Of a stretch of DNA of 64,000 nt, positions 17,057-25,559 are shown one piece after another. How positions within the stretch are numbered: the first letter of the stretch is position 1; each line of letters opens with the position of its first letter. Origin of the DNA: Priestia endophytica DSM 13796 (lineage in GTDB: Bacteria; Bacillota; Bacilli; Bacillales; Bacillaceae_H); assembly GCF_900115845.1 (NCBI RefSeq), contig NZ_FOXX01000011.1:114527-178526 (forward strand). Direction: 5' to 3'. The position numbers were made by a program, and so were the translations under genes. The notes below the pieces were generated by a model. That model did no database searches, was not told the DNA's origin, and worked only from the letters and a program-made list of their open reading frames with translations.

Positions 17057-17103
17057 GAAAAGAGCTAAACCCTTTTCATATCAAGGGGTTTAGCTCTTTT
17101 TTA
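17057..17103 (+). terminator. Terminator after yfkM
   Basis: AAAAGAGCTAAACCC and GGGTTTAGCTCTTTT pair over 15 bases and are followed by a T-run. It lies about 90 bases past the stop. Confidence 0.85.
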
Positions 17104-17207
17104 TGTTTTCTTAGAAAGTATTGGTAGCTTATAAAGGTTGATAGTTTACTAGTTTTTTTGCACAATGAAGAACGTGAGGGGGTCAAAAATATAGGAGGTA
17201 TTTTTTT

Positions 17208-17855
17208 ATGAAGAAACTTCATGTATTAACAGTTGCAGGTGTGATGTCATTAGGTATTGTCGGTGCAACAGGGCAGGCTGATGCAGCATCTGTTCAAAAC
17301 TCACAAGTGAAAGAACATACGTACAGCTATACAGTACCTTGTGATAGCAGTACAGTAAATAGCGGTGATGTGACAAAAACAGCAGCGCCAACACCAGAGA
17401 AACAAACAAAAACAGCAGCACCAACAGAGAAACAAACAAAAGCTGCAGAAAATCAAGCAGACTCATCTGATTCTAGTCAATATGCAGAACAGGTTGTTCA
17501 GCTTGTAAATAAAGAGAGAGAGAAACAGGGTCTTAAACCTGTAACATTAGATAAAGAACTAAGCGATGTTGCAACTAAAAAATCAGAAGATATGAAAGAA
17601 AAAGGCTATTTTGATCATACTTCTCCAACATATGGTTCACCGTTTGATATGATGAAGCAATTTGGTATCGAATATAAATCAGCTGGAGAAAACATTGCTA
17701 AAGGCCAACAAACACCAGAAGAAGTAATGAATGCTTGGATGAACAGTGATGGGCACCGCAAAAACATCCTAAATCCTAGCTTTACTCATATGGGTGTTGG
17801 CTATGTAGAAGATAGTAGTTCACCATATTGGACACAAATGTTTATCGGAAAATAA
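17208..17855 (+). CDS. Secreted CAP/SCP-like domain protein (YkwD-like)
   Basis: This 215-residue protein has a signal peptide (1-27, ending GQADAAS), a low-complexity Thr/Lys/Pro linker (about 55-85 with two KTAAPTxEKQTK repeats) and a CAP domain (about 90-215). Signature residues are the His in YFDHTSP, Glu in SAGENIAKG and His in SDGHRKNILNP. The biochemical role of bacterial CAP proteins is not settled; many sit in the cell wall or spore coat. ATAGGAGG lies ahead of the ATG. Confidence 0.9.
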   Translation: MKKLHVLTVAGVMSLGIVGATGQADAASVQNSQVKEHTYSYTVPCDSSTVNSGDVTKTAAPTPEKQTKTAAPTEKQTKAAENQADSSDSSQYAEQVVQLVNKEREKQGLKPVTLDKELSDVATKKSEDMKEKGYFDHTSPTYGSPFDMMKQFGIEYKSAGENIAKGQQTPEEVMNAWMNSDGHRKNILNPSFTHMGVGYVEDSSSPYWTQMFIGK

Positions 17856-17863
17856 GTATAGAA

Positions 17864-17907
17864 CAAAAAACCTCTTACGCATACTAGGCGTAAGAGGTTT
17901 TTTTTGT
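17864..17907. terminator. Bidirectional terminator
   Basis: AAAAAACCTCTTACGC and GCGTAAGAGGTTTTTT pair perfectly across a 7-nt loop. It lies between the CAP gene and convergent yfkK. Confidence 0.92.
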
Positions 17908-17912
17908 TCTAC

Positions 17913-18134
17913 TTATTTGCGTAATGTACCGAGCTCTGTAGCGATAGCTTGCATTTCACTTGGGCTAAATTGACGCTTGGCTTCAACCATCTCATAAATT
18001 TCACGAAGTTCTTCATAAGATTCTTCGTCAAACTGCTCTGGTTTCATAACACCCATATTCATAATGTTTAACTTCTGGCTGATCTTTTCAACCATATACT
18101 TAATATTCTCTGCTGATTTCTCTTGCAAATTCAC
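17913..18134 (-). CDS. yfkK: YfkK family protein (DUF1128)
   Basis: This small helical protein of about 73 residues matches the DUF1128/YfkK family through ENIKYMVEKISQKLN, a YEELREIYEMVE helix and the C-terminal FSPSEMQAIATELG. I prefer the GTG at 18134, 8 bases after AAAGGA; an ATG at 18143 overlaps that site. No function is known. It converges on the CAP gene, sharing its terminator. Confidence 0.85.
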   Translation of the reverse strand: MNLQEKSAENIKYMVEKISQKLNIMNMGVMKPEQFDEESYEELREIYEMVEAKRQFSPSEMQAIATELGTLRK

Positions 18135-18301
18135 ACCTGTCATCCTTTCGTATTAAAAGCTTTTGTTTATTGTAACATGGAAAGAGAACAGAAAAGAAGA
18201 AAGGATTGAATTCCTAGTAGAGAAGAAGGAGGATTAAATATTGTAGAACATGGGCGTTCTATGGGATTATAGAGTAAAGTTAACAATAAAGGAGGAATTT
18301 T

Positions 18302-18787
18302 ATGATTCGTGTATTGTTCGTTTGTTTAGGGAACATTTGCCGTTCCCCAATGGCGGAAGCGGTTTTTCGAGATTTAGTCAAAAAAAAGAATTTGCAACAT
18401 ATCATAGAAATAGACTCAGCTGGGACAGGTAATTATCATATTGGAAAATCTCCGCATAAAGGAACTCTTCATATCTTAGAACAAAACAGCATAAGCAGTG
18501 AAGGGATGAAAGCTCGTCAAGTGAAAGAAGAGGACTTAGGGAATTTTGATTATATTATTGGGATGGATGCAGAGAACATAGGGAATCTACATCGTCTAGC
18601 TCGATACAATAAAACAGGATATATTGGACGTTTATTGGACTTTGTACCACAAGGAAAAGTTGATGATGTTCCTGATCCGTATTTTACAGGAAACTTTGAG
18701 GAAGTATATGATCTTGTAAAAGAAGGTTGTGCACGTCTACTTGATGAGATTATTTTGAAAGATTTGAAAAAGGAGGAAATACAATGA
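18302..18787 (+). CDS. yfkJ: Low-molecular-weight protein-tyrosine phosphatase (YfkJ)
   Basis: This 161-residue phosphatase has the P-loop VCLGNICRSPMAEA near the N-terminus (Cys8, Arg14) and the general acid Asp in VDDVPDPYF. The length is typical of the class I Cys-based family. AAAGGAGG lies upstream. Its stop overlaps the next ATG (ATGA), and with yfkI and yfkH it reproduces the B. subtilis yfkJ-yfkI-yfkH operon. Confidence 0.94.
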   Translation: MIRVLFVCLGNICRSPMAEAVFRDLVKKKNLQHIIEIDSAGTGNYHIGKSPHKGTLHILEQNSISSEGMKARQVKEEDLGNFDYIIGMDAENIGNLHRLARYNKTGYIGRLLDFVPQGKVDDVPDPYFTGNFEEVYDLVKEGCARLLDEIILKDLKKEEIQ

Positions 18788-19125
18788 GCATAGGGGGAAG
18801 AGTGTTAACGAAAATGGCGCTTGGAGCTTTAATTGGCGCAGGAGCAGCTATGGCTGATCGGGAGACGCGCCAATATATGATTCAAAAAGGAAAAAAAGCC
18901 GTAAGCTATACAACATGGGCAATTAAAAACCCTCGTGAAGTCTCAGAAGAGCTGAAGATTGTGTATGAAGACACAAGAGATCTCTTCAACAAGCTTGCAG
19001 ATGATGTTTCATATTTAAATAATAAGTGGGATGAGCTAAAGGAAGCAACTCCTCCTGTGTTAGAAGCTATTCATGATACAAAAGAAGTTATTGAGAAATG
19101 GAGAGGCGAAGAACCGAAACGATGA
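18784..19125 (+). CDS. yfkI: YtxH-like stress protein (YfkI)
   Basis: This 113-residue protein has a short hydrophobic N-terminus (MALGALIGAGAAMA) and a long amphipathic helical tail, typical of YtxH/GvpT-type proteins. It is translationally coupled to yfkJ by a 4-base overlap, with AAGGAGGAA inside the yfkJ end. The function is unknown. Confidence 0.82.
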   Translation: MSIGGRVLTKMALGALIGAGAAMADRETRQYMIQKGKKAVSYTTWAIKNPREVSEELKIVYEDTRDLFNKLADDVSYLNNKWDELKEATPPVLEAIHDTKEVIEKWRGEEPKR

Positions 19126-19148
19126 GTCAAAAATGAAGGAGAGAAAAA

Positions 19149-19982
19149 ATGAAAAAAAGTGTTAAACATCAGCCATTTATCAAGGAGATGTTTCTTCGGT
19201 TTCATAGAGATGAAGTGCTTAATTTATCCGCTGAACTTGCTTATTTTCTGCTTCTCTCTCTTTTTCCATTTTTAATTTTCATGTTCACCCTTATTGCCTT
19301 TTTACCTTTTCAAGGGGATGATTTGCTTTCTCTTGTGCGTCAATTTGCTCCTGAGGAATCACTCTATTTAATTGAGCATAACGTTCAAAACGTATTGAGT
19401 AAGCAAAATACATCACTCTTATCATTTGGGGCGATTGCGACAGTTTGGTCTGCCTCTAACGGTATCAACGCGATTATTAGAGCGTTAAACAGAGCCTATA
19501 ATGTAAAAGAAACTCGTTCTTTCCTTATTGCGAGAGCAATTGCTATCTTACTTACTATAGCAATGATTTTTGTAATTGTTATTGCATTGCTTCTTCCTGT
19601 ATTCGGAAAAGCGATCGGCATTTACTTTTTCTCTTCTTTTGGAGCTTCAGAAGAATTTTTAGACGTTTGGAATATGCTTAGATGGGTTGTGAGTATTGCC
19701 ATTTTATTTATTGTTTTTACATTCTTATACCTATTTGCTCCAAGTAAACGCCTAAGGTTGTCACAAGTAGTACCAGGGGCCATTTTCACGACAGTAGGGT
19801 GGTCCTTTTCTTCTCTTGCTTTTTCGTACTATGTGAACAATTTTAGTAATTATAGCGCTATGTACGGAAGCCTTGGAGGCGTCATTGTGTTGATGATCTG
19901 GCTGTACTTATCAGGTATCATTCTCGTGCTTGGAGGAGAAGTTAACGGAATTTATCAGGAGAGGATAGAACTAGAGGATTAA
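19149..19982 (+). CDS. yfkH: YihY/UPF0761 family inner membrane protein (YfkH)
   Basis: This 277-residue protein has about six transmembrane helices and the YihY signature: LSAELAYFLLLSLFPFLIF, WSASNGINAIIRALNRAYNV (20 residues), and the C-terminal YSAMYGSLGGVIVLMIWLYL. The family was once called ribonuclease BN, which is not supported by its membrane topology. It is the last gene of the yfkJIH unit. Confidence 0.93.
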   Translation: MKKSVKHQPFIKEMFLRFHRDEVLNLSAELAYFLLLSLFPFLIFMFTLIAFLPFQGDDLLSLVRQFAPEESLYLIEHNVQNVLSKQNTSLLSFGAIATVWSASNGINAIIRALNRAYNVKETRSFLIARAIAILLTIAMIFVIVIALLLPVFGKAIGIYFFSSFGASEEFLDVWNMLRWVVSIAILFIVFTFLYLFAPSKRLRLSQVVPGAIFTTVGWSFSSLAFSYYVNNFSNYSAMYGSLGGVIVLMIWLYLSGIILVLGGEVNGIYQERIELED

Positions 19983-20057
19983 CCAATGTTCGTCATGAAT
20001 GTTTTGTGCTCTCTTTCCTATACTATAAGAGAAAGTTCTTATAAAGGAGAGATAGCG

Positions 20058-20165
20058 ATGAGCAAGCATACAAAAAAAGGCGGAAGCCATAATAAACAAA
20101 ATTCAAAACAATCTCCAAAAAGTAAAACAAGCGGCAGTCAAAATGGTCAAAATGGCTACCATTAA
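20058..20165 (+). CDS. Small basic, low-complexity protein, 35 residues
   Basis: The ORF begins MSKHTKKGGSHNKQNSKQSP and ends NGQNGYH; it is built of Lys, Ser, Gln, Asn and Gly with almost no hydrophobic residues. AAAGGAGA lies 8 bases before the ATG and a terminator directly follows the stop, which supports a real gene. The composition is like minor spore proteins but I do not recognise a specific family. Confidence 0.6.
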   Translation: MSKHTKKGGSHNKQNSKQSPKSKTSGSQNGQNGYH

Positions 20166-20195
20166 ATAAAAAAGCGCTCATCTGAGCGCTTTTTC
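20166..20195. terminator. Bidirectional terminator
   Basis: AAAAAGCGCTCA and TGAGCGCTTTTT form a 12-bp stem with a 2-nt loop between the small basic gene and the convergent ATPase gene. Confidence 0.88.
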
Positions 20196-20196
20196 T

Positions 20197-22113
20197 TTAG
20201 TTTTTAAGAAGTCGTAATCCGTTTAAGATAACAAGAATTGTACTGCCTTCATGACCGATTACTCCAAGAGGAAGATCTAAAAATTGAAGAAAGTTTGAGC
20301 AAATTAACAGTACAATAATGCTAATGGAAAAGATGATATTTTGTTTTACGATAGCGTTCATTTTTTTGGACAACTTAACAGCTTGAGCAATTTTAGATAA
20401 ATTATTTTTCATAAGAACAATATCAGCTGTTTCAAGCGCTACATCTGTTCCTTCTCCCATTGCAATTCCGATGTTTGCATGAGCAAGAGCTGGGGCATCG
20501 TTAATGCCGTCTCCAACCATTGCAACAGTTTCATGCTCTTGTTTTAGAGCTTTTACATGTGTTACTTTTTCTTCTGGTAAGCAGCCTGCGATATAGTTTT
20601 CAACAGAACATTCTTTACTAATAGCAGAGGCTGTTTTTTCACTGTCACCTGTAAGCATAACAGTTTTAATACCAAGTTCGTTTAAAACAGAAATGGCCTC
20701 TTTTGCTTCTGGGCGAATTATGTCTTTTAAAGCAATCATTCCAATAATCCCTTGATCATCTTTTGCATATACAACTGTTTTTCCTTCTGTCGCAAAACTC
20801 TCCGAAAGATTAGGACGAAATGCATGGGCCTCTTTTTCGAAAAATTCCCTTTTTCCAATTTTGATTTCTTGGTTATTAAGAGTGCCGATGACACCAAATC
20901 CAGGTACGTCTTCAAGTTGCTCTGGCTGTTTTAGCTCCTTTGTTATTTTCGATTGAACATGTTGCACAATTGACTGTGCAAGCGGGTGATGCGAGTAGCG
21001 CTCAATAGAAGCAACTATGTAAAGGAACTCTTCTTCTGATACGGCTTCTCTTGTTACAACGTCTGTGACAGCTGGAGTCCCTTTTGTGAGCGTGCCTGTT
21101 TTATCAAAGGCAATTGCTTCAAGATGAGCTAATCGTTCGAGATGTAAACCGCTTTTAAATAGAATTCCATGCCGAGCTCCGTAGGAAATAGCGGAAAGGG
21201 AAGCAGGTGTAATAGCTGCTACAAGTGCACAAGGAGATGCAACAACAAGCAAAATCATTGCGCGATAAAATGTTTCTGTCCAGCTCCAGTCTAAAAGAAA
21301 ATGAGGTAAAAACATCATAAGAGCTACAATAATTAATACTGCTTTCACATAGACAGACTCAAATTTTTCAATAAAAAGCTGTGAAGGAGACTTTTCATTT
21401 TGGGCTTGCTGAACAAGTGTAATGATTTTTTGAAAAAGTGTATCTTTGGCAGGCTTTGTGACCTCTACTGTAACAGCTCCGTTTACATTAACAGTTCCTG
21501 CATATACTTCACTGCCAATCTCTTTGAAAACAGGAACGGCTTCACCTGTAATTGCAGCTTGGTCAATGGACGTTTGACCACTTAAAATAGTGCCGTCAAG
21601 TGGTACGCGCTCACCTGGTTTAATTAACAGAATATCACCTTTCTTTATGTTAGGAAGAGAAACTGTTTTTTCTTTTCCTTCATAAAGAACTGTTGCTTCT
21701 TCTGGCTGAAGTTCCATTAATGAGGTTAGCTCTCGTTCACTTCTGTTCATTGTGTAAGTTTCAAGAGCTCCGCTTAAGGCAAAAATGAAAATAAGAAGAG
21801 CTCCTTCAAGCCAATAACCGATAATAGCTGATCCAATTGCAGCAAGGAGCATGAGCATTTCTACGTTCAGCTCTTTTTCCTTGATTGTTTCTTCAATTCC
21901 TTCTTTTGCTTTAGCAAATCCACCAATTACATAAGCTAAAATAAAACTTCCAATTCCAAATTCACTATAGTCTTGATTCATCAAGACCCAACCGATCACG
22001 ATTAAAATTCCGCTCACAATAGCAGCCGTCATTTCTCCATGTAAAACTAGAAAAGATGGACGCCCATTCATTGGCTGTTGTGGTGCTGATTGTACAACTG
22101 CTTCTCTTTCCAT
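20197..22113 (-). CDS. pfeT: P1B-4-type metal-efflux ATPase (PfeT/ZosA-like)
   Basis: This ATPase of about 638 residues lacks an N-terminal HMA domain. The sixth-helix metal motif is SPC (VVASPCALVAA), not CPC, and the last-helix motif is HEGST, both marks of subgroup P1B-4, as in B. subtilis PfeT (formerly ZosA/YkvW), a ferrous-iron exporter. It also has the TGEA actuator loop, DKTGTLT phosphorylation site, HP in SHHPLAQ and GDGINDAP. The start at 22113 lies 7 bases after GGGGG; an ATG 6 bases upstream is too close. Upstream are a PerR-like box, a Fur-like palindrome and a strong leader hairpin. Confidence 0.9.
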   Translation of the reverse strand: MEREAVVQSAPQQPMNGRPSFLVLHGEMTAAIVSGILIVIGWVLMNQDYSEFGIGSFILAYVIGGFAKAKEGIEETIKEKELNVEMLMLLAAIGSAIIGYWLEGALLIFIFALSGALETYTMNRSERELTSLMELQPEEATVLYEGKEKTVSLPNIKKGDILLIKPGERVPLDGTILSGQTSIDQAAITGEAVPVFKEIGSEVYAGTVNVNGAVTVEVTKPAKDTLFQKIITLVQQAQNEKSPSQLFIEKFESVYVKAVLIIVALMMFLPHFLLDWSWTETFYRAMILLVVASPCALVAAITPASLSAISYGARHGILFKSGLHLERLAHLEAIAFDKTGTLTKGTPAVTDVVTREAVSEEEFLYIVASIERYSHHPLAQSIVQHVQSKITKELKQPEQLEDVPGFGVIGTLNNQEIKIGKREFFEKEAHAFRPNLSESFATEGKTVVYAKDDQGIIGMIALKDIIRPEAKEAISVLNELGIKTVMLTGDSEKTASAISKECSVENYIAGCLPEEKVTHVKALKQEHETVAMVGDGINDAPALAHANIGIAMGEGTDVALETADIVLMKNNLSKIAQAVKLSKKMNAIVKQNIIFSISIIVLLICSNFLQFLDLPLGVIGHEGSTILVILNGLRLLKN

Positions 22114-22134
22114 TTTCATTCCCCCTTAGCTAAT

Positions 22135-22149
22135 TGAGAATTAGAATCA
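22135..22149 (-). promoter_or_regulatory. Fur-like palindrome in the pfeT leader
   Basis: TGATTCTAATTCTCA (minus strand) matches the 7-1-7 Fur box TGATAATNATTATCA at 11 of 14 defined positions and lies just before the ribosome site. Related ATPases in other Firmicutes are Fur-controlled; here it is an inference. Confidence 0.3.
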
Positions 22150-22159
22150 AAATCATTCC

Positions 22160-22202
22160 CTTAAAAAACACAGTGGTGCTGCTATCATGTGATAGCAGCA
22201 CC
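22160..22202 (-). terminator. Leader hairpin / possible attenuator before pfeT
   Basis: A perfect 13-bp inverted repeat (GGTGCTGCTATCA with TGATAGCAGCACC) is followed on the minus strand, after six bases, by TTTTTT. It may end transcripts from the small BH0509-type gene upstream, or attenuate pfeT. Confidence 0.6.
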
Positions 22203-22289
22203 GACTATAAAACCTATAGGAAATCTCTTGTTTCTAACTTTGTTTTTTATAGTATATCACTTATTTACTAAAAGGGAAATATTATAACT

Positions 22290-22304
22290 TAATAATTATT
22301 TTAA
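22290..22304. promoter_or_regulatory. PerR-box-like site upstream of pfeT
   Basis: TAATAATTATTTTAA matches the PerR consensus TTATAATNATTATAA at 12 of 14 positions. It lies about 40 bases ahead of a TATACT -10-like element on the minus strand. PfeT is a PerR regulon member in B. subtilis. Confidence 0.45.
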
Positions 22305-22313
22305 TTTAGGTTT

Positions 22314-22460
22314 TTATTCTGCAATTTCTTCATGATAAAAATAAGTTGTGTTATAAACTTGCTCAAGATCAGCATCTGTCATGTACATGAAAAGCTCCAT
22401 ATCTACTGGTCTTACTCTTGAAATAAATTCGATCATATTTTTCCGTTCTTGTCTGCTCAT
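22314..22460 (-). CDS. BH0509 family small protein
   Basis: This 48-residue protein begins MSRQERKNMIEFISRVRPVD and ends in an acidic YHEEIAE tail, the pattern of BH0509-type small proteins in Bacillus. The start lies 9 bases after AGGAG; an ATG 9 bases upstream abuts the ribosome site. It is upstream of pfeT on the same strand, separated by about 200 bases with regulatory elements. The function is unknown. Confidence 0.78.
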   Translation of the reverse strand: MSRQERKNMIEFISRVRPVDMELFMYMTDADLEQVYNTTYFYHEEIAE

Positions 22461-22620
22461 ATTCTCCATCTCCTCTTTTCTGTTTTAATACAGTTTATTT
22501 TACTTACTTGTATTATATAACAGTGAAAGAAAAATGTGTATCTTTTTTTAAAAAAAAATATTTTTCCGCTCATTGTATGAAGCTGCCAGCCGTGATATAA
22601 GGGAGAAAAGAGGTGAAGAA

Positions 22621-23004
22621 ATGGAATTACTAAAAAGTGAAGGGTGTTTTAGTACAGAAAAGGAATATAACAGATTATATATATCAGGGAGTAATAAAAG
22701 AACGTTTTCTCCCTCAGAACTCATGATTGCATCAATTGCTTCTTGCAGTGGAGAAGTTTTACTCTCTACGTTAGAAAGAAAAGGGATAGTTATAACAGAT
22801 ATGAAGATAGAAACAAAGGAAAAGAGAAGTACTGGTCTTATCAAACGGCTTGAACATGTTCATCTTCATTATTTGTTAAGAGGTACTGACTTAAAAGAAG
22901 AAGAAGTTAAAAAAGTGATCCAATTATCTAAAAAAGTATGTCCGATGATTCAATCTGTGCAAGGAAGTATAGGCATTACTGAAAGCTTCTCAATTCATAA
23001 ATAA
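22621..23004 (+). CDS. OsmC family peroxiredoxin-like protein
   Basis: This protein of about 127 residues has OsmC features: the first reactive Cys in IASIASCSGEVLLS and the second in KKVCPMIQSV, with a C-terminal GSIGITESF strand. Such proteins reduce organic hydroperoxides, although YhfA-type members have unclear substrates. The start at 22621 follows AGAGGTGA; upstream in-frame ATGs lack one. Confidence 0.85.
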   Translation: MELLKSEGCFSTEKEYNRLYISGSNKRTFSPSELMIASIASCSGEVLLSTLERKGIVITDMKIETKEKRSTGLIKRLEHVHLHYLLRGTDLKEEEVKKVIQLSKKVCPMIQSVQGSIGITESFSIHK

Positions 23005-23036
23005 AAAGGTGCTCAATATGAGCACCTTTTTATTTA
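23004..23036. terminator. Bidirectional terminator
   Basis: AAAAAGGTGCTCA and TGAGCACCTTTTT pair around a 3- to 4-nt loop between osmC-like and the convergent stress gene. Confidence 0.9.
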
Positions 23037-23444
23037 TAAAACTTGAGCTTTACTTCCAGGTTTTTCGTAGTAATAAATCTTTTTTGGTGTCAGTTGAAGA
23101 AGAAGATAGTTTGGATCTTCTGGACTATCAATCCATTCCTTCAGCTGTTCGTTCCAAAATTTTTCTTTTAATGCTTTTGTTTCTTCAACTGTTGCTTCTG
23201 CTTCAATTTCAACATATGGACTATTCCATGAATCTTCTTTTCTTAGCAGAATATGAACATGGGGATTTTGCTCAATGTCCTCTGCTTTATGAGTTTCTTT
23301 GTTTGTTGCTGTATAAAGCACAAGCTCTTCATGAAAAAACATCATAAAACGAGAGAATGGTTGATCGTTCCGAATCGTTGCTAGCGTTCCTACTTTGTGA
23401 TTGTTTAGGATAGACAATACATGTTCTTTCAAAGCTTCACTCAT
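23034..23444 (-). CDS. General stress protein 26 family (pyridoxamine oxidase-like fold)
   Basis: This 136-residue protein has the split-barrel flavin-binding fold of B. subtilis YdaG: GTLATIRNDQPFSRFM at the N-terminus, then LVLYTATNKETHKAEDI and the C-terminal TPKKIYYYEKPGS. It may bind a flavin or F420-like cofactor; the substrate is unknown. AAGGAGG lies 10 bases before the ATG. A GTTTAA with 14 bases to GGAAAA upstream is a poor sigma-B match. Confidence 0.86.
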   Translation of the reverse strand: MSEALKEHVLSILNNHKVGTLATIRNDQPFSRFMMFFHEELVLYTATNKETHKAEDIEQNPHVHILLRKEDSWNSPYVEIEAEATVEETKALKEKFWNEQLKEWIDSPEDPNYLLLQLTPKKIYYYEKPGSKAQVL

Positions 23445-23591
23445 CGTAAATAAGCCTCCTTTTCGTCTTTAATTTTCCTAGTTTCCGCTGTTTTAAACAC
23501 ACTTCCTAAAATCTTCTTCATAATAAGTGAAAGATTAGCTCAAAATAACGTAGACATATGAAGTAAAAAGCTATGAAGGGAGGCAGTTTAT

Positions 23592-24650
23592 TTGATCAAT
23601 AAAGTCTTTCTTATTATTACAATTATTGGGGTTCCACTCTCTGTTATTGGTCATCTTCTACATTTTTCTCCACTTGTTATGTTTGGCGTATATTGTTTAA
23701 CAATTATTGCTCTAGCAAGCTATATGGGGAGGGCAACAGAAAGCCTTGCAATTGTAACAGGCCCGCGAATTGGAGGGCTTTTAAATGCGACATTTGGAAA
23801 TGCGGTTGAATTAATTATTTCAATTTTCTCTTTAAAAGCTGGACTTGTCACAATAGTACTAGCGTCGTTGACGGGATCTGTGTTAGGAAATCTTTTACTC
23901 GTTGGCGGTCTTTCTTTTTTTGTTGGGGGGCTGAAATTTAAAAGACAGACGTTTAATGTCTATGATGCGCGCCACAATTCAGGATTGCTTGTTTTCTCTG
24001 TTATGGTTGCTTTTGTTATTCCAGAAGTATTTTCAAAAGGCATGTCAGAGCAAAATGCTATTAGTCTTAGCATTGGGACTTCTATCATCCTCATTTTTCT
24101 TTATCTTGCTGCTCTTTTGTTTCGTCTTGTCACACATAGAGGCGTTTATACACAAGAAGAGCAAAACGTTGCTCATGAAGAGGAAACAGCAGAATGGACA
24201 ACAAAACGAGCGTTTGTGATCCTTGCATTAGCAACAATTGCTGTTGCTTATATTTCAGAAAGCCTTGTGGAGACATTTAAAATTGTTGGAGAAAGTTTTG
24301 GATGGAGCGAGCTGTTCATTGGAGTAATTATTGTAGCTATTGTAGGGAATGCAGCTGAACATATTTCTGCTGTTATTATGGCTTATAAAAATCGAATGGA
24401 CGTTGCTGTTGAAATTGCGATTGGTTCAACGCTTCAAGTTGCCATGTTTGTAGCTCCAGTGCTTGTATTATTGTCTCTCTTGTTTCAAGAGTCAATGCCT
24501 TTAGTTTTTTCTTATCCCGAGCTCATCGCTATGTTTTCTGCAGTGTTTTTAACTGTAATTGTATCAAACGATGGAGATACGAATTGGTTTGAAGGAGCTA
24601 TGTTATTGGGGGCATATGTCATTATTGGAATTGGTTTCTATTTATTTTAA
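23592..24650 (+). CDS. chaA: Calcium/proton antiporter, CaCA family (YfkE/ChaA)
   Basis: This 352-residue protein has 11 hydrophobic helices and the two inverted alpha-repeat motifs of CaCA exchangers: GGLLNATFGNAVELIISIF and IVGNAAEHISAVIM, each with the ion-binding Glu. It exports Ca2+ in exchange for protons. The start is TTG with GGGAGG upstream; no in-frame ATG lies nearby. It is followed by yfkD, the B. subtilis order. Confidence 0.94.
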   Translation: MINKVFLIITIIGVPLSVIGHLLHFSPLVMFGVYCLTIIALASYMGRATESLAIVTGPRIGGLLNATFGNAVELIISIFSLKAGLVTIVLASLTGSVLGNLLLVGGLSFFVGGLKFKRQTFNVYDARHNSGLLVFSVMVAFVIPEVFSKGMSEQNAISLSIGTSIILIFLYLAALLFRLVTHRGVYTQEEQNVAHEEETAEWTTKRAFVILALATIAVAYISESLVETFKIVGESFGWSELFIGVIIVAIVGNAAEHISAVIMAYKNRMDVAVEIAIGSTLQVAMFVAPVLVLLSLLFQESMPLVFSYPELIAMFSAVFLTVIVSNDGDTNWFEGAMLLGAYVIIGIGFYLF

Positions 24651-24732
24651 GAAAGAATGTTACGGATAAAAAAATAGGGATAAGAAAAAACTACGAACAA
24701 AGGAATTTCTTATTGTTGAAAGGAGTGTTAGA

Positions 24733-25527
24733 ATGCTTCGGAAAGTAGTGTTAAGCTTTCTTATTTTTCTACTTGTATTTGGAGGAGTTTCCTCAATTTC
24801 TGCTGAAGGAAAGAAAAAAGGAAGCAATGGCGTTGAAATTCCAGAGGCTACGTTAAACATTGGGAAAGAGAACACGTATCCTAATTCAAACCATGATTCT
24901 CCTTCTTTACAGCCTAGTGAGCTTACAAAAGAGCTTATCGAAACTTCAAATGTTAAGATTCAAAGTCCAGACCTTATTCGCATGTTAAACGAGTCTTCGA
25001 TTTCTTCTAATCCTCTTTCACTTGGTTTCAAGGCAACGGTCTATTTAGGGGAATGGGCACTGAACTATCAGTCAGATGAAACAAATACGAACTGGGAGTA
25101 TCAGAATATTAATACGAACCGTTACGATAACCGCGGAGTTGAAAATCCTGCTAAGATGTACTACAGACAAGAACAGCAAAAGCAAGTTAAAGGTGGATTA
25201 ACAGCTGACATCCCAAACGGGGATGAAGTCAAAAAGATGATGCTTTTAAAAGCGCAAGAAAAAACAAAGCTTCCGCTTGCTTTTACGACGGTTGTTGGGG
25301 CAGGAACGAAGAAAGAAAGAGAATATATGGTACCAGCAAAGAAATTTGCTCAGCTTCACTCATATGTTCCCGCTGTAAGTGAGAAGGGGAAAGTCACATA
25401 TGGGGAAGTGTATCTTGTTATTAAGGGAACGAAGCGAACAATTGTGGTGAAGAATGTCACATCACAAGGAATTGGAGCTTGGATTCCTGTTCAAGATCAC
25501 TTATCTTTTACGTATCATGTCTCATAA
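24733..25527 (+). CDS. yfkD: YfkD-like secreted protein
   Basis: This 264-residue protein has a signal peptide (1-24, ending SISAEG) and matches the YfkD family. It contains ATVYLGEWALNYQSDETNTN (20 residues) and the RVIVK-like end KRTIVVKNVTSQGIGAWIPV (20 residues). The function is unknown; it is predicted to act outside the membrane. AAAGGAGTG precedes the ATG. Confidence 0.85.
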   Translation: MLRKVVLSFLIFLLVFGGVSSISAEGKKKGSNGVEIPEATLNIGKENTYPNSNHDSPSLQPSELTKELIETSNVKIQSPDLIRMLNESSISSNPLSLGFKATVYLGEWALNYQSDETNTNWEYQNINTNRYDNRGVENPAKMYYRQEQQKQVKGGLTADIPNGDEVKKMMLLKAQEKTKLPLAFTTVVGAGTKKEREYMVPAKKFAQLHSYVPAVSEKGKVTYGEVYLVIKGTKRTIVVKNVTSQGIGAWIPVQDHLSFTYHVS

Positions 25528-25559
25528 AAAAGGTGCTCAGTTGAGCACCTTTTTTTATA
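25524..25559. terminator. Bidirectional terminator
   Basis: AAAAAAGGTGCTCA and TGAGCACCTTTTTT pair perfectly. The sequence closely resembles the terminator at 23004. Confidence 0.92.

Noticed and set aside
17046..17093. 15-residue frame (MTNWKRAKPFSYQGV) after yfkM
   Set aside because: It lies within the yfkM terminator hairpin and is too short to support.
23473..23498. Sigma-B promoter for the general stress protein 26-like gene
   Set aside because: GTTTAA is present but the -10 is GGAAAA at 14 bases, only a weak match to GGGTAT, so I did not list it.
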